Positions 8,465 to 16,735 of a stretch of DNA of 36,296 bases are shown here, piece by piece. Under the pieces are notes generated by a model, which worked only from the letters and a program-made list of their open reading frames with translations, was not told the DNA's origin and searched no databases. The translations under genes were made by a program, and so were the position numbers. The stretch comes from Paenibacillus camerounensis (GTDB taxonomy: Bacteria; Bacillota; Bacilli; Paenibacillales; Paenibacillaceae), in assembly GCF_000723885.1 (NCBI RefSeq), contig NZ_CCDG010000033.1, positions 1 through 36,296 of the forward strand. The letters run 5' to 3'. The stretch's first letter is position 1. The number at the start of each line of letters is the position of its first letter.

Positions 8465-8512
8465 GGGGCTAACCCCGGAGACCAGTAGGTTTCCGGGGTT
8501 AGCCCCTGTTTT
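8465..8512. terminator. Bidirectional terminator
   Basis: A 15-bp perfect stem GGGGCTAACCCCGGA/TCCGGGGTTAGCCCC with a 12-nt loop. It is followed by TGTTTTA on the plus strand and TTTGC on the minus strand. It ends the methyltransferase transcript and probably the giant minus-strand gene. Confidence 0.85.
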
Positions 8513-8558
8513 ATGCTGCGCAATCCGTGATGTGCGGCTGGTCTTCAGTCTCCGGCGC

Positions 8559-11500
8559 TTATTCCTCGCTTTCCGGCTGCGTGTCGACCTTGCCGATGAA
8601 TTTGTACTTTTTGCCTTTCTTGTCGGTTACACCGAGCGTGAACTGGTTCTGGCCGACAAAATCGGAGTTGGGGGTCAGAATAAAGGTACCGTCCGGCTTC
8701 AGCGATAGACTGGCATTTCCCGGAGGATCCACAAGCTCTGCTCCGCTGATATCCCCCAGACCGATTGTGTTCAAGTTACCGGTCAAGGCCATATTGGCTT
8801 CTGTTTCATAATTGGCCGTGAGTATTCCGGCAACGGAGGTAACTGTAATCACGACAGTATAGAGATACACATTGCCCAGCGCATCGGTAATCTGCAGGAT
8901 GAAGGTATCTGTGCCGACGAAGCCGGCATTCGGTATATACTGGAAAGCCCCGTTTGCGCCAAAGCCGAGTATGCCATGAACCGGAGGTGTCGTAAGCGCG
9001 TATGAGGCGCCGGCTCCCCCGGGAGCAACCCCGCTTACCGGAGTGCCTTCCGGCGTGGCAAGACCTGCATTCAGCACGATCGGAGCAGGACTGGGCAATT
9101 CATATACAATAACGGTGACTGTTGCTTGCGCGCTCCGTCCCAGACTGTCAGTAACGATAATGATAAAGCTGTCAATACCGGAAAAGCCGGGATTGGGAAT
9201 ATAGGTGAAGGTACCGTCAGGATTAACCGCAGCTGTTCCGTTTGCAGGCGGCGAGCCTGCCGAATAGGTCAAAGACAATCCGGCCGGGCTGGTTGCCGGC
9301 AAGCTTCCTGAAACAGAGCGGTTCTCAATGGTGCCGATGCCGATATTGGTCGTCACCGGGCCTCCGAGCGGTGTGATTGTAACTGTGACCGGGACGGATA
9401 TGCATACACCGGCGCTGTTAGTGACGATGACGGTGAAGCTGTCGGTTCCCGCAAAGCCAGGGTTCGGCGTATAGGTGAAGGTTCCATCCGGATTGATGAT
9501 GACCGTTCCGTTTGCCGGCGCTGTTCCCAGGGTGTAGCTCAGGGCCAGCCCGGCCGGATCGGTAGCCAGAACAGCTCCGGCAACCGGCTGGCCGGCGGAT
9601 GTGCTTACAGCTACAGGCGGAGCAACAGGGGCATCTGCAACAACAGTTACAGTAACAACGGCAATGTCATTGAGGCCGAAGGTATCGGTTACGATAATCG
9701 GGAAGGTATCTACCCCTATAAAGCCGGCATTCGGCGTATAGGTGAAAGTGCCATCCTGGTTAACGACCGCAATCCCATTAGCCGGACCTGGAGTGTAGAG
9801 CGTATAGAGTAGCATTGTTGAATCCGGATCAGTTGCTGTTGCGCGGCCGCTTACCTGAGTACTGAGGGGCGTAGTAAGCGCGATATCCGGTGCAACCGGC
9901 GGCACAGCAATTACCTGGATTGTGACAGTGCCTGTAGCCGCTGCCCCGTAAATATCGGTAGCAGTTACTGTGAAGCTGTCTACCCCGACATACCCCATTC
10001 TCGGCGTATAAGTGAAGGTGCCGTCAGGATTGACGACGACAGTACCTGTAGCGGGAGGCGTTGCAAGCGTAAAGGTTATTAAAGTGCCTTCAGGGTCAAC
10101 CGCAGTAATCTGCCCCGATACCGGCACATCTGCTAAGGTATCATATGCTACATCTGTTATAACCGGAGGCAGCAGCGGGATCGTAATCATAACGGTTGCG
10201 ACTGTGCTTGCCCCGTTGCTGTCGGTGACCTGTACGGTAAAGGAATCAACCCCGGTAAATCCAAAGAACGGGGTATAGGTGAACGAACCATTCGGATTCA
10301 ATACAACGGTGCCACTTATCGGGAAAGAGTTGATTGTATAAGTCAACGGGTCTCCGCTTGGGTCCGAAGCAATTACCTGGCCGCTTACCGGAGTGTTAGG
10401 AAAGCCTCCGATGGATAAATCCTGGGCAACTGGCGGCAGATTAAGCACTGTTACGATGACACTGGCCATCGCAGTTCCGCCAAATCCGTCACTTACCAGC
10501 ACTGCGAAGACATCTGATCCTGCAAAACCTGGATTCGGTGTATAGGTAAAGGAGCCATCCGGATTAACTACTGCGTTGCCGTTCGCCGGAGGCATACCCA
10601 CTGTGAAGGTGAGTGGGTTACCGTCCGGATCAGTAGCCGTAACAGCTCCGCTTACCGGAACATTCTCATTGGTAGTTACGGAAGTTCCTGCTGCTACCGG
10701 CGGCAGATTAACCACATTTATTGTAGTTGTACCCGTGCTTGTCGCTCCTGTACTGTCTGTAACCAGTACGGTAAAGCTGTCAGTACCAATGAAGTTAAGA
10801 TTTGGCGTGTAGGTGAAGGTTCCGTCCGGATTGACGATGACTGTTCCGTTCACCGGTGGGGACAGCAGGGTGAAGGTTAAGGCATTACCATCCGGATCGA
10901 CAGCTGTGATCTGTCCTGCAACCAGGACATTACTGCCGGCTGTAAGAGTTACATCTGTGACTACCGGCGGATTAGGCGCCACATTTACCGTTACTGTGCC
11001 CAGCGTAGTACCGCCGCGGCCGTCACTGACCGCGACTGTAAAGAAGTCGGTGCCGACAAAAGCCGGATTAGGTGTATAGGTAAAGGAGCCGTCCGGATTT
11101 AGCAGAACTGTACCTGATGCAGGTGGTGTGGAAACAGCATAGGTCAGCGGATCACCGTCAGGATCAAAGGCGATAATTGCTCCGCTTACCGGCTGCGGCT
11201 GAGTCGTACCCAGGGTGGCATTTTGCACCACCGGCGGCTGGTTGATTACGCTGACACGGACCGTGGCTACAGCAGTCCCGCCCTGATTGTCATTGACAAG
11301 CACCGTAAAGGCATCGCTGCCGGCAAATCCGGAATTCGGCGTATAGGTGAAGGTGCCATCGGGATTAACTACAACTGTACCATTGGCCGGCGGCGACTGC
11401 AGGCTGTAGGTGAGCGGGTCGCCACCCGGATCAACTGCAATTACCTGCCCCGAAGCCGGGGTGTTGATATTTGTATTAATAAACGTATCAGCAGCAATTG

Positions 11501-14500
11501 GCGGTATGTCGGTAACTGTCACAATGACCGGAGCGATTGCCGTCCCCCCCAGCCCGTCGCTTGCCAGCACGGTGAAATTATCCTGGCCGACAAAGGTGGC
11601 GTTCGGCGTGTAAATAAACGTACCATCCGGATTAACAATAACAGTGCCGTTCACCGGAGGATTCAGCAGCGTAAACGTAATCGGATTACCTTCCGGATCT
11701 GTTGCCGTTACTGCCCCTGCCACCGGCACATCCTCAGGTGTCGTTACACTGGTGCCGACTGCAACCGGCGGGTTATTAAACACGGTGATGAACACGGTAG
11801 AGACAGCAGTGCCGCCTTTGCCGTCACTAACCAGGACCGTAAAGGAATCGGGACCGATAAATCCGGGGTTTGGTGTATAGGTGAAGGTACCATCCGGATT
11901 AACTACAGCCGTACCTGTAACTGGTGAAGCGTTGAGAGTAAAGATAAGGATGTCACCATCAGGATCTGTAGCTATAACGGCACCGGCTACAGGTACGTTA
12001 GCCGGAGTACTGAGCTGTACATTGGACGTAATTGGCGGCTGATCGATAATGTTGACCGTCACAACCGAGGTTGCAGTACCTCCTCTGCCGTCACTGACAA
12101 GTACACTGAACGTATCAGTTCCGACAACTCCGGCGTTTGGTGTATAGGTGAAGGAGCCGTCCGGATTCAGCAGCACCGTCCCAAGCGCCGGTGGAGCAGA
12201 CAGCGTATACGTAAGCGGATTTCCGTCCGGATCTACCGCCGGTATCTGGCCGGCAGCTGCTGTATTCTGAAGGGTGTTGAGTGTAAGATTCTGGGCGACC
12301 GGCGGCGTATTGGAGACATTGGCGGTAACGACGGAAGAGACAAAAACTCCGCTTGTATTAGTAACAAGTACAGTAAAGGTATCCGTCCCTGCAAAGCCGA
12401 GATTCGGTGTATAGACAAAGGTTCCATCTGCAGCGTTGAGCACGACCGATCCGTTCGCCGGCGGAACAGAAACGGTGTAGGTCAGTGTCTCACTCTGCGG
12501 ATCTGTAGCAATGACCTGACCGCCTACAGGAATATTTGTAGCAGTTGTTACAGTTACATTAGAGGTAACTGGCGCAGCTACCGGAATGGCAATGGTAACA
12601 TTCGAGGTTGCCGTACCGCCGTAACCGTCGCTTACCAGCACGGAGAAGGTGTCGACCCCGATGAAATTGAAATTCGGCGTGTAGGTAAAGGAGCCGTCCG
12701 CATTCAGCACAACCGAACCATTCGCTGGCGGCACAGATACAGTGTACGTCAGCGCATTACCGTCAGGATCTGTTGCCGGAATCTGACCGGCTACAGGCGC
12801 ATTCACAGGTGTAACCAAAGAAAGGTTCTGAGCCACCGGCGGCCGGTTAAATACATTAACTACTACCGTGCCGACAGCGACACCGCCCTTACCATCTAAT
12901 ACCCGTACTGTGAAGGAATCGGTGCCGACAAAGCCCGTATTTGGTGTATAGGTAAAGGAACCGTCCGGATTGACAACCGCGATTCCGTTACCCGGGGTAG
13001 AATGCAGAGCAAAGGTCAGCGGATCCCCGTCAGGATCGGTGGCTACAACCTGGCCGGCGACCGGTGTATTCTGCGGTGTAGCCAGGGTCTGATCCTGCAC
13101 AACCGGGTTTTGGTTAAGTACATTAATAGTGACTGTAGAAACGGCCGTGCCGCCACGTCCGTCGCTAACCAGTACGGAGAACGAATCCGGTCCTACAAAG
13201 CCTGTAGCAGGCGTGTAAGTGAAAGAACCGTCCGGATTGACAACAGCACTGCCGTTCGCCGGCGGAGTAAGCAGGGAGAAAACCAGCGGGTCGGCGTTAG
13301 GATCGGTAGCGGTAACCTGGCCGGAAGCGGGTATATTCTGCAGGGTGCTCAAGGTTACATTACTCGTGACTGGCGGCAGGTTAAGGACATTGACCGTAAC
13401 CGAAGCTATAGCTGTCCCGCCCAGCCCATCCGAGACAATAACTGTAAAGGAATCTGTGCCGGTAAAGTTGGTATTCGGTGTATAGAGGAACGTACCATCT
13501 GGATTGACTACAACCGTACCATTTGCGGGACTGGTATTCAGTGCATAAGTGAGCGGATTCCCATCAGGATCGGTGGCAATGACCTGGCCTGAAGCTGGGG
13601 TATTTCCATTTGTTGTAACGGTCAGGTTCTGGGCAATAGGTGCCTGGTTGGACACGCTGATCGTTACGTTAGCCAGCGCTGTGCCGCCCCTGCCGTCACT
13701 GACCAGCACTGTAAAGGCATCCGTGCCGACAAAACCCGTATTAGGTGTATAGACTAAGGTTCCGTCGGGATTTACGACGGCCGTTCCATTAGCAGGGGGT
13801 GAATTTTGAGTAAAGGTTAACGGGTCACCATTCGGGTCAGTAGCAATAACCTGCCCTGGCACAGGGGTATTCTGCAGCGTGGTCAAGGTAAGATTACTGG
13901 TAACCGGCGGCAGATTAACCACTTGAACCGTAACCGTTGAGACAGCGGTACCGCCGCTCGGATCACTGACGAGCACAGTAAAGGTATCTGTTCCAATGAA
14001 ATTTAGATTCGGTGTGTACGTGAAGGTGCCGTTCGGATTGACCAGTGCAGTTCCGTTTACAGGCGGAGAAGCAAGCGTAAAGGTTAGCGGATCGCCATCC
14101 GGATCTGTACCGGTTACCTGGCCGGTTGTGGCAATATTTTCAGGCGTTGTCAGATTTAGATTGGCGGTAACTGGCGGCAGGTTGATTACCTGAATGGTTA
14201 CAGTAGCGATAGCTGTTCCGCCGTTCGGATCGCTGACAAGCACCGTGAACATATCGGTTCCGGCAAACCCCGGGTTCGGAGTATACGTTAAAGTGCCATC
14301 CGGATTTACGACTGCAGTCCCGTTCGCAGGCGGTGTATTTAAAACATAAATCAGCGGGTCTCCATCCGGATCGGTGGCGATTACCTGGCCGTTGACGGGA
14401 ATATTTTTATTGGTGGTCAGATTAAGGCTCTGCGCGACCGGCGGCTGATTGAGTATTGTAACGGTAATCGTTGAAATGGCGGTTCCGCCCTGCTGGTCGC

Positions 14501-14717
14501 TAACCAGCACGGTGAAGGAATCTATACCGACAAAGCCAGGATTTGGCGTATACGTATAGCTTCCATCCGGATTAACACTGGCTGTTCCGTTTGCAGGGAT
14601 AGAGTTCAAACTGTATACCAGCGGATCGCCATCAATATCAGTGCCCACTACCTGGCCGGAAACAGGGACATTTTTATTTGTAGTAAGCGCATAGTTAGGC
14701 ACCACCGGCGGCCGGTT
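8559..14717 (-). repeat. 23 tandem units of about 267 bp within the giant gene
   Basis: Each unit encodes about 89 residues and starts near PPV. Unit boundaries recur at near-constant intervals from 14717 down to about 8560. A DNA stretch coding NPDGTFTYTPN (plus-strand pattern GTATAGGTGAAGGTxCC) is conserved in most units, while the rest varies widely. The units are diverged rather than freshly copied. Confidence 0.9.
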
Positions 14718-16127
14718 GCCGATGGTTACATTGTTGCCGTTAGAGCGTGACATGCCGGTGAAGACCGGACCATTAGGAAGACTCTGGAAGTTATACGTAA
14801 GGTTGGCGACGTTGGATTGGGTGGAGCCGGCAGGGCGGGATACAATCTGTACGGAATAGACAATTGTTACGGTCTGTCCGGGTGCAATGACACCCAGGTT
14901 CAGCCCTGTAACCGGATTTGCTGCCGGCTGGTTGATCCCGTTAACGGAAAGAGAGCCGGGAACAAAGGAGCCGGATGCCGGGAAGCTATCCTGAAGCAGC
15001 ACGAGGGTGGCTGCAGCAGTTCCCTGATTGCTCGCCGTAATAGTGTATTGGATGGTGTCGCCGACGAGTGCGGATGAAACATTGGAGCTTTTGTTAAAAA
15101 CAAAAAATGGAGCATTTACATCAACCTGTAGTCCAAGGCTGCTCACTACATAGGCATCGCCTTGTGAAGTAACTTGAATAACGGCAGAGGTCTGGGCATT
15201 GCTTAACTGCGGAGAGACATCTACATTGGTAATGTCCCAGCCCTGGCGTGCGCCTATCCTGGCGGTGCCGGGGGTCGCATTTAAGCTGCCGAAGGTACCG
15301 GTAGTATCAATTAATCCCTGATCATTATTAATTTGAGAGCAGAAAAAATTGTTGATCGGGTTGTTTGGGCCGGATATGGCAGTCAGTGTGCCGGCACTAG
15401 GGCCGAATAGCACCTGGTCACCGATAATCTGCGGATCGCCTTCACCGGCACTCACCATCAGACGGCCATTGACCGTCCCTGTTACGGGTGTCGCGAATCC
15501 GCTGATCGTTGCAGAAGACGAACCAATGGCCTGATTAACCACTTCTGCGCCAACAAAGATGCTCATATTGCGTGACGGCAGGAATGGGCTGGAGTACACG
15601 ACAGCCAGTGTCCAGCCTGCAAAGTTTGCATTGTTCTCTGAAGCGGAGACAGTACCTACAACATTTCCAGTAGTATAGGTGCCGGCACCCCCTTGCTGGA
15701 CAAGTGCTGTTACATTGGCTGAGTTGACATAATCGGGAGCTGCCGGGGCAGTATTAACAGCCGTTGCCGGATCAGGCGCAACGGAGAATACGCCCGCCGG
15801 GGTTGTGAACGTAACAGAGCTTCCGATGAGGCCGATCAGGTTGTTTCCCCCTGTGTTGTAGCTGGCCGACCAGATCAGCTCGGCGTACAGGACACTTGCG
15901 CCGGCCGGCAGGTTCAGGACGGCTGAAGATGCGTTGAGCGTGTAATTCAGAGTTGTGCCAAGCGGGAAATTTCCTGCCTGAAGTGCGGTGTTGAGGGTGC
16001 TAAAAGCACCTATAGAGCCCACAATTCCCTGATTGTTCTGGTTGGTAGTTTTGTTAAGCCCGAGTGTGTTGCCCGTGAACGTCATTGCCCCGTTCATCGT
16101 TGTATTATACCTGAGCTGAAACGCCAT
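8559..16127 (-). CDS. Giant tandem-repeat (cadherin/Ig-like) surface-type protein with DUF11 domain
   Basis: About 2522 residues. Residues 1-330 form a beta-rich N-terminal region beginning MAFQLRYNTTMNGAMTFTGN. A DUF11-like domain follows (about 335-445, with NQGTAAATLVLLQDSFP). From residue 471 to the end there are 23 tandem units of about 89 residues, each with PPV, GQVxATDPDGDPLTYxL, PPANGTVVVNPDGTFTYTPN and GTDSFTVLVSDGxGGTA. The last two units have drifted. The units belong to the cadherin-like/tandem-95 type found in long adhesins. No signal peptide, membrane helix, LPXTG or S-layer motif is visible, so export is unexplained; spore or phage-like surface use is possible. The start at 16127 is preferred over ATG 16169 because GGAGGGAGAAG lies 11-14 nt upstream and the earlier ATG lacks a ribosome site. 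Confidence 0.85.
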   Translation of the reverse strand: MAFQLRYNTTMNGAMTFTGNTLGLNKTTNQNNQGIVGSIGAFSTLNTALQAGNFPLGTTLNYTLNASSAVLNLPAGASVLYAELIWSASYNTGGNNLIGLIGSSVTFTTPAGVFSVAPDPATAVNTAPAAPDYVNSANVTALVQQGGAGTYTTGNVVGTVSASENNANFAGWTLAVVYSSPFLPSRNMSIFVGAEVVNQAIGSSSATISGFATPVTGTVNGRLMVSAGEGDPQIIGDQVLFGPSAGTLTAISGPNNPINNFFCSQINNDQGLIDTTGTFGSLNATPGTARIGARQGWDITNVDVSPQLSNAQTSAVIQVTSQGDAYVVSSLGLQVDVNAPFFVFNKSSNVSSALVGDTIQYTITASNQGTAAATLVLLQDSFPASGSFVPGSLSVNGINQPAANPVTGLNLGVIAPGQTVTIVYSVQIVSRPAGSTQSNVANLTYNFQSLPNGPVFTGMSRSNGNNVTIGNRPPVVPNYALTTNKNVPVSGQVVGTDIDGDPLVYSLNSIPANGTASVNPDGSYTYTPNPGFVGIDSFTVLVSDQQGGTAISTITVTILNQPPVAQSLNLTTNKNIPVNGQVIATDPDGDPLIYVLNTPPANGTAVVNPDGTLTYTPNPGFAGTDMFTVLVSDPNGGTAIATVTIQVINLPPVTANLNLTTPENIATTGQVTGTDPDGDPLTFTLASPPVNGTALVNPNGTFTYTPNLNFIGTDTFTVLVSDPSGGTAVSTVTVQVVNLPPVTSNLTLTTLQNTPVPGQVIATDPNGDPLTFTQNSPPANGTAVVNPDGTLVYTPNTGFVGTDAFTVLVSDGRGGTALANVTISVSNQAPIAQNLTVTTNGNTPASGQVIATDPDGNPLTYALNTSPANGTVVVNPDGTFLYTPNTNFTGTDSFTVIVSDGLGGTAIASVTVNVLNLPPVTSNVTLSTLQNIPASGQVTATDPNADPLVFSLLTPPANGSAVVNPDGSFTYTPATGFVGPDSFSVLVSDGRGGTAVSTVTINVLNQNPVVQDQTLATPQNTPVAGQVVATDPDGDPLTFALHSTPGNGIAVVNPDGSFTYTPNTGFVGTDSFTVRVLDGKGGVAVGTVVVNVFNRPPVAQNLSLVTPVNAPVAGQIPATDPDGNALTYTVSVPPANGSVVLNADGSFTYTPNFNFIGVDTFSVLVSDGYGGTATSNVTIAIPVAAPVTSNVTVTTATNIPVGGQVIATDPQSETLTYTVSVPPANGSVVLNAADGTFVYTPNLGFAGTDTFTVLVTNTSGVFVSSVVTANVSNTPPVAQNLTLNTLQNTAAAGQIPAVDPDGNPLTYTLSAPPALGTVLLNPDGSFTYTPNAGVVGTDTFSVLVSDGRGGTATSVVTVNIIDQPPITSNVQLSTPANVPVAGAVIATDPDGDILIFTLNASPVTGTAVVNPDGTFTYTPNPGFIGPDSFTVLVSDGKGGTAVSTVFITVFNNPPVAVGTSVTTPEDVPVAGAVTATDPEGNPITFTLLNPPVNGTVIVNPDGTFIYTPNATFVGQDNFTVLASDGLGGTAIAPVIVTVTDIPPIAADTFINTNINTPASGQVIAVDPGGDPLTYSLQSPPANGTVVVNPDGTFTYTPNSGFAGSDAFTVLVNDNQGGTAVATVRVSVINQPPVVQNATLGTTQPQPVSGAIIAFDPDGDPLTYAVSTPPASGTVLLNPDGSFTYTPNPAFVGTDFFTVAVSDGRGGTTLGTVTVNVAPNPPVVTDVTLTAGSNVLVAGQITAVDPDGNALTFTLLSPPVNGTVIVNPDGTFTYTPNLNFIGTDSFTVLVTDSTGATSTGTTTINVVNLPPVAAGTSVTTNENVPVSGAVTATDPDGNPLTFTVGMPPANGNAVVNPDGSFTYTPNPGFAGSDVFAVLVSDGFGGTAMASVIVTVLNLPPVAQDLSIGGFPNTPVSGQVIASDPSGDPLTYTINSFPISGTVVLNPNGSFTYTPFFGFTGVDSFTVQVTDSNGASTVATVMITIPLLPPVITDVAYDTLADVPVSGQITAVDPEGTLITFTLATPPATGTVVVNPDGTFTYTPRMGYVGVDSFTVTATDIYGAAATGTVTIQVIAVPPVAPDIALTTPLSTQVSGRATATDPDSTMLLYTLYTPGPANGIAVVNQDGTFTYTPNAGFIGVDTFPIIVTDTFGLNDIAVVTVTVVADAPVAPPVAVSTSAGQPVAGAVLATDPAGLALSYTLGTAPANGTVIINPDGTFTYTPNPGFAGTDSFTVIVTNSAGVCISVPVTVTITPLGGPVTTNIGIGTIENRSVSGSLPATSPAGLSLTYSAGSPPANGTAAVNPDGTFTYIPNPGFSGIDSFIIIVTDSLGRSAQATVTVIVYELPSPAPIVLNAGLATPEGTPVSGVAPGGAGASYALTTPPVHGILGFGANGAFQYIPNAGFVGTDTFILQITDALGNVYLYTVVITVTSVAGILTANYETEANMALTGNLNTIGLGDISGAELVDPPGNASLSLKPDGTFILTPNSDFVGQNQFTLGVTDKKGKKYKFIGKVDTQPESEE

Positions 16128-16169
16128 AGTATATTCTTCTCCCTCCGCAGTATAGAGTCGGATCTTCAT

Positions 16170-16388
16170 CTCAACATGTATATTTGCGTTGGCAGCTATA
16201 ATATTCTGGATAGATCATAATAATGCTTGAATATTCCATGATTTATTAAGGATACCAGGATAGAGTATACGTATAGAGCAAATGTACGGCAAAATAGGCA
16301 GATCATCCGGCCAGTTCCCAGCCGATGACTATGCAAGTATTGTGCTGCAGGTGTTGTTCTTCTGGTATTGCGGGTATTGCTCATCAAG
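16170..16388. other. Intergenic region upstream of the giant gene
   Basis: AT-rich sequence on the 5' side of the giant minus-strand gene, where its promoter should lie. I could not identify a -35/-10 pair with good spacing for sigma-A or a clear sporulation sigma factor. No protein-coding frame with a ribosome site is seen. Confidence 0.5.
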
Positions 16389-16576
16389 CTAAGTGGAAAT
16401 TCGCCATCTAATTTCACGGTGAGTGCCGCTATCCGGAGACTAGATGGAAAAACGCCACTTAATATTACCGGAAATGCCCTTGAAGCTGCAAATAGCCTAA
16501 TTTAGGTTGCGTTTTTCCACTTAATGGTGGAAATTACAGGGGGACGTCTGAATTAAGTGGCGAAAATCCAACTAAG
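16389..16576. repeat. Composite four-unit palindromic element, copy A
   Basis: Four 24-25-bp units at 16389-16412, 16440-16463, 16502-16525 and 16552-16576. Each is an imperfect palindrome of the form (T)TAAGTGG, A/T-rich core, CCACTTAAT. Unit 3 is the reverse complement of unit 2, and unit 4 of unit 1, so the whole can fold as a nested stem. A second copy with the same unit order and nearly equal spacing lies at 32058-32244. No transposase gene is nearby. It may be a structured RNA, a protein-binding array or a MITE-like repeat. Confidence 0.75.
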
Positions 16577-16590
16577 TGTGGTTGGGAATC

Positions 16591-16624
16591 CATCCTCCAT
16601 CCTCCATCCTTCATCCTACGGATG
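16591..16624 (+). repeat. Heptamer tandem repeat CATCCTC
   Basis: Four adjacent 7-bp units: CATCCTC, CATCCTC, CATCCTT, CATCCTA (16591-16618). The last copy plus CGGATG forms a small hairpin CATCC/GGATG. It follows composite element A by 14 bp. Confidence 0.7.
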
Positions 16625-16648
16625 AAATCTTGTAAAACATAGTAAATG

Positions 16649-16694
16649 ACAGCAGCAGCCCCAGACTGAGCAAATCGTCTGGGGCTGCTGCTGT
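16649..16694. terminator. Long hairpin downstream of the GHL6-like gene
   Basis: A perfect stem of about 18 bp built from AGCAGCAGCCCCAGAC and GTCTGGGGCTGCTGCT with a 10-nt loop. The trailing T runs are short in both directions. Its position, 42 bp past the minus-strand stop codon, suggests a terminator or mRNA-stabilising hairpin. Confidence 0.7.
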
Positions 16695-16735
16695 TTATAG
16701 GCATGGACAGTCAGTTCCCCGTGTGAACAGGGCCT

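Noticed and set aside
9126..14193. Many plus-strand frames opposite the giant gene
   Set aside because: They recur with the 267-bp repeat as antisense shadows and lack ribosome sites.
16389..16576. CRISPR array
   Set aside because: Units are palindromic, alternate in orientation, are only four in number and no cas gene is present; spacing is also unequal.
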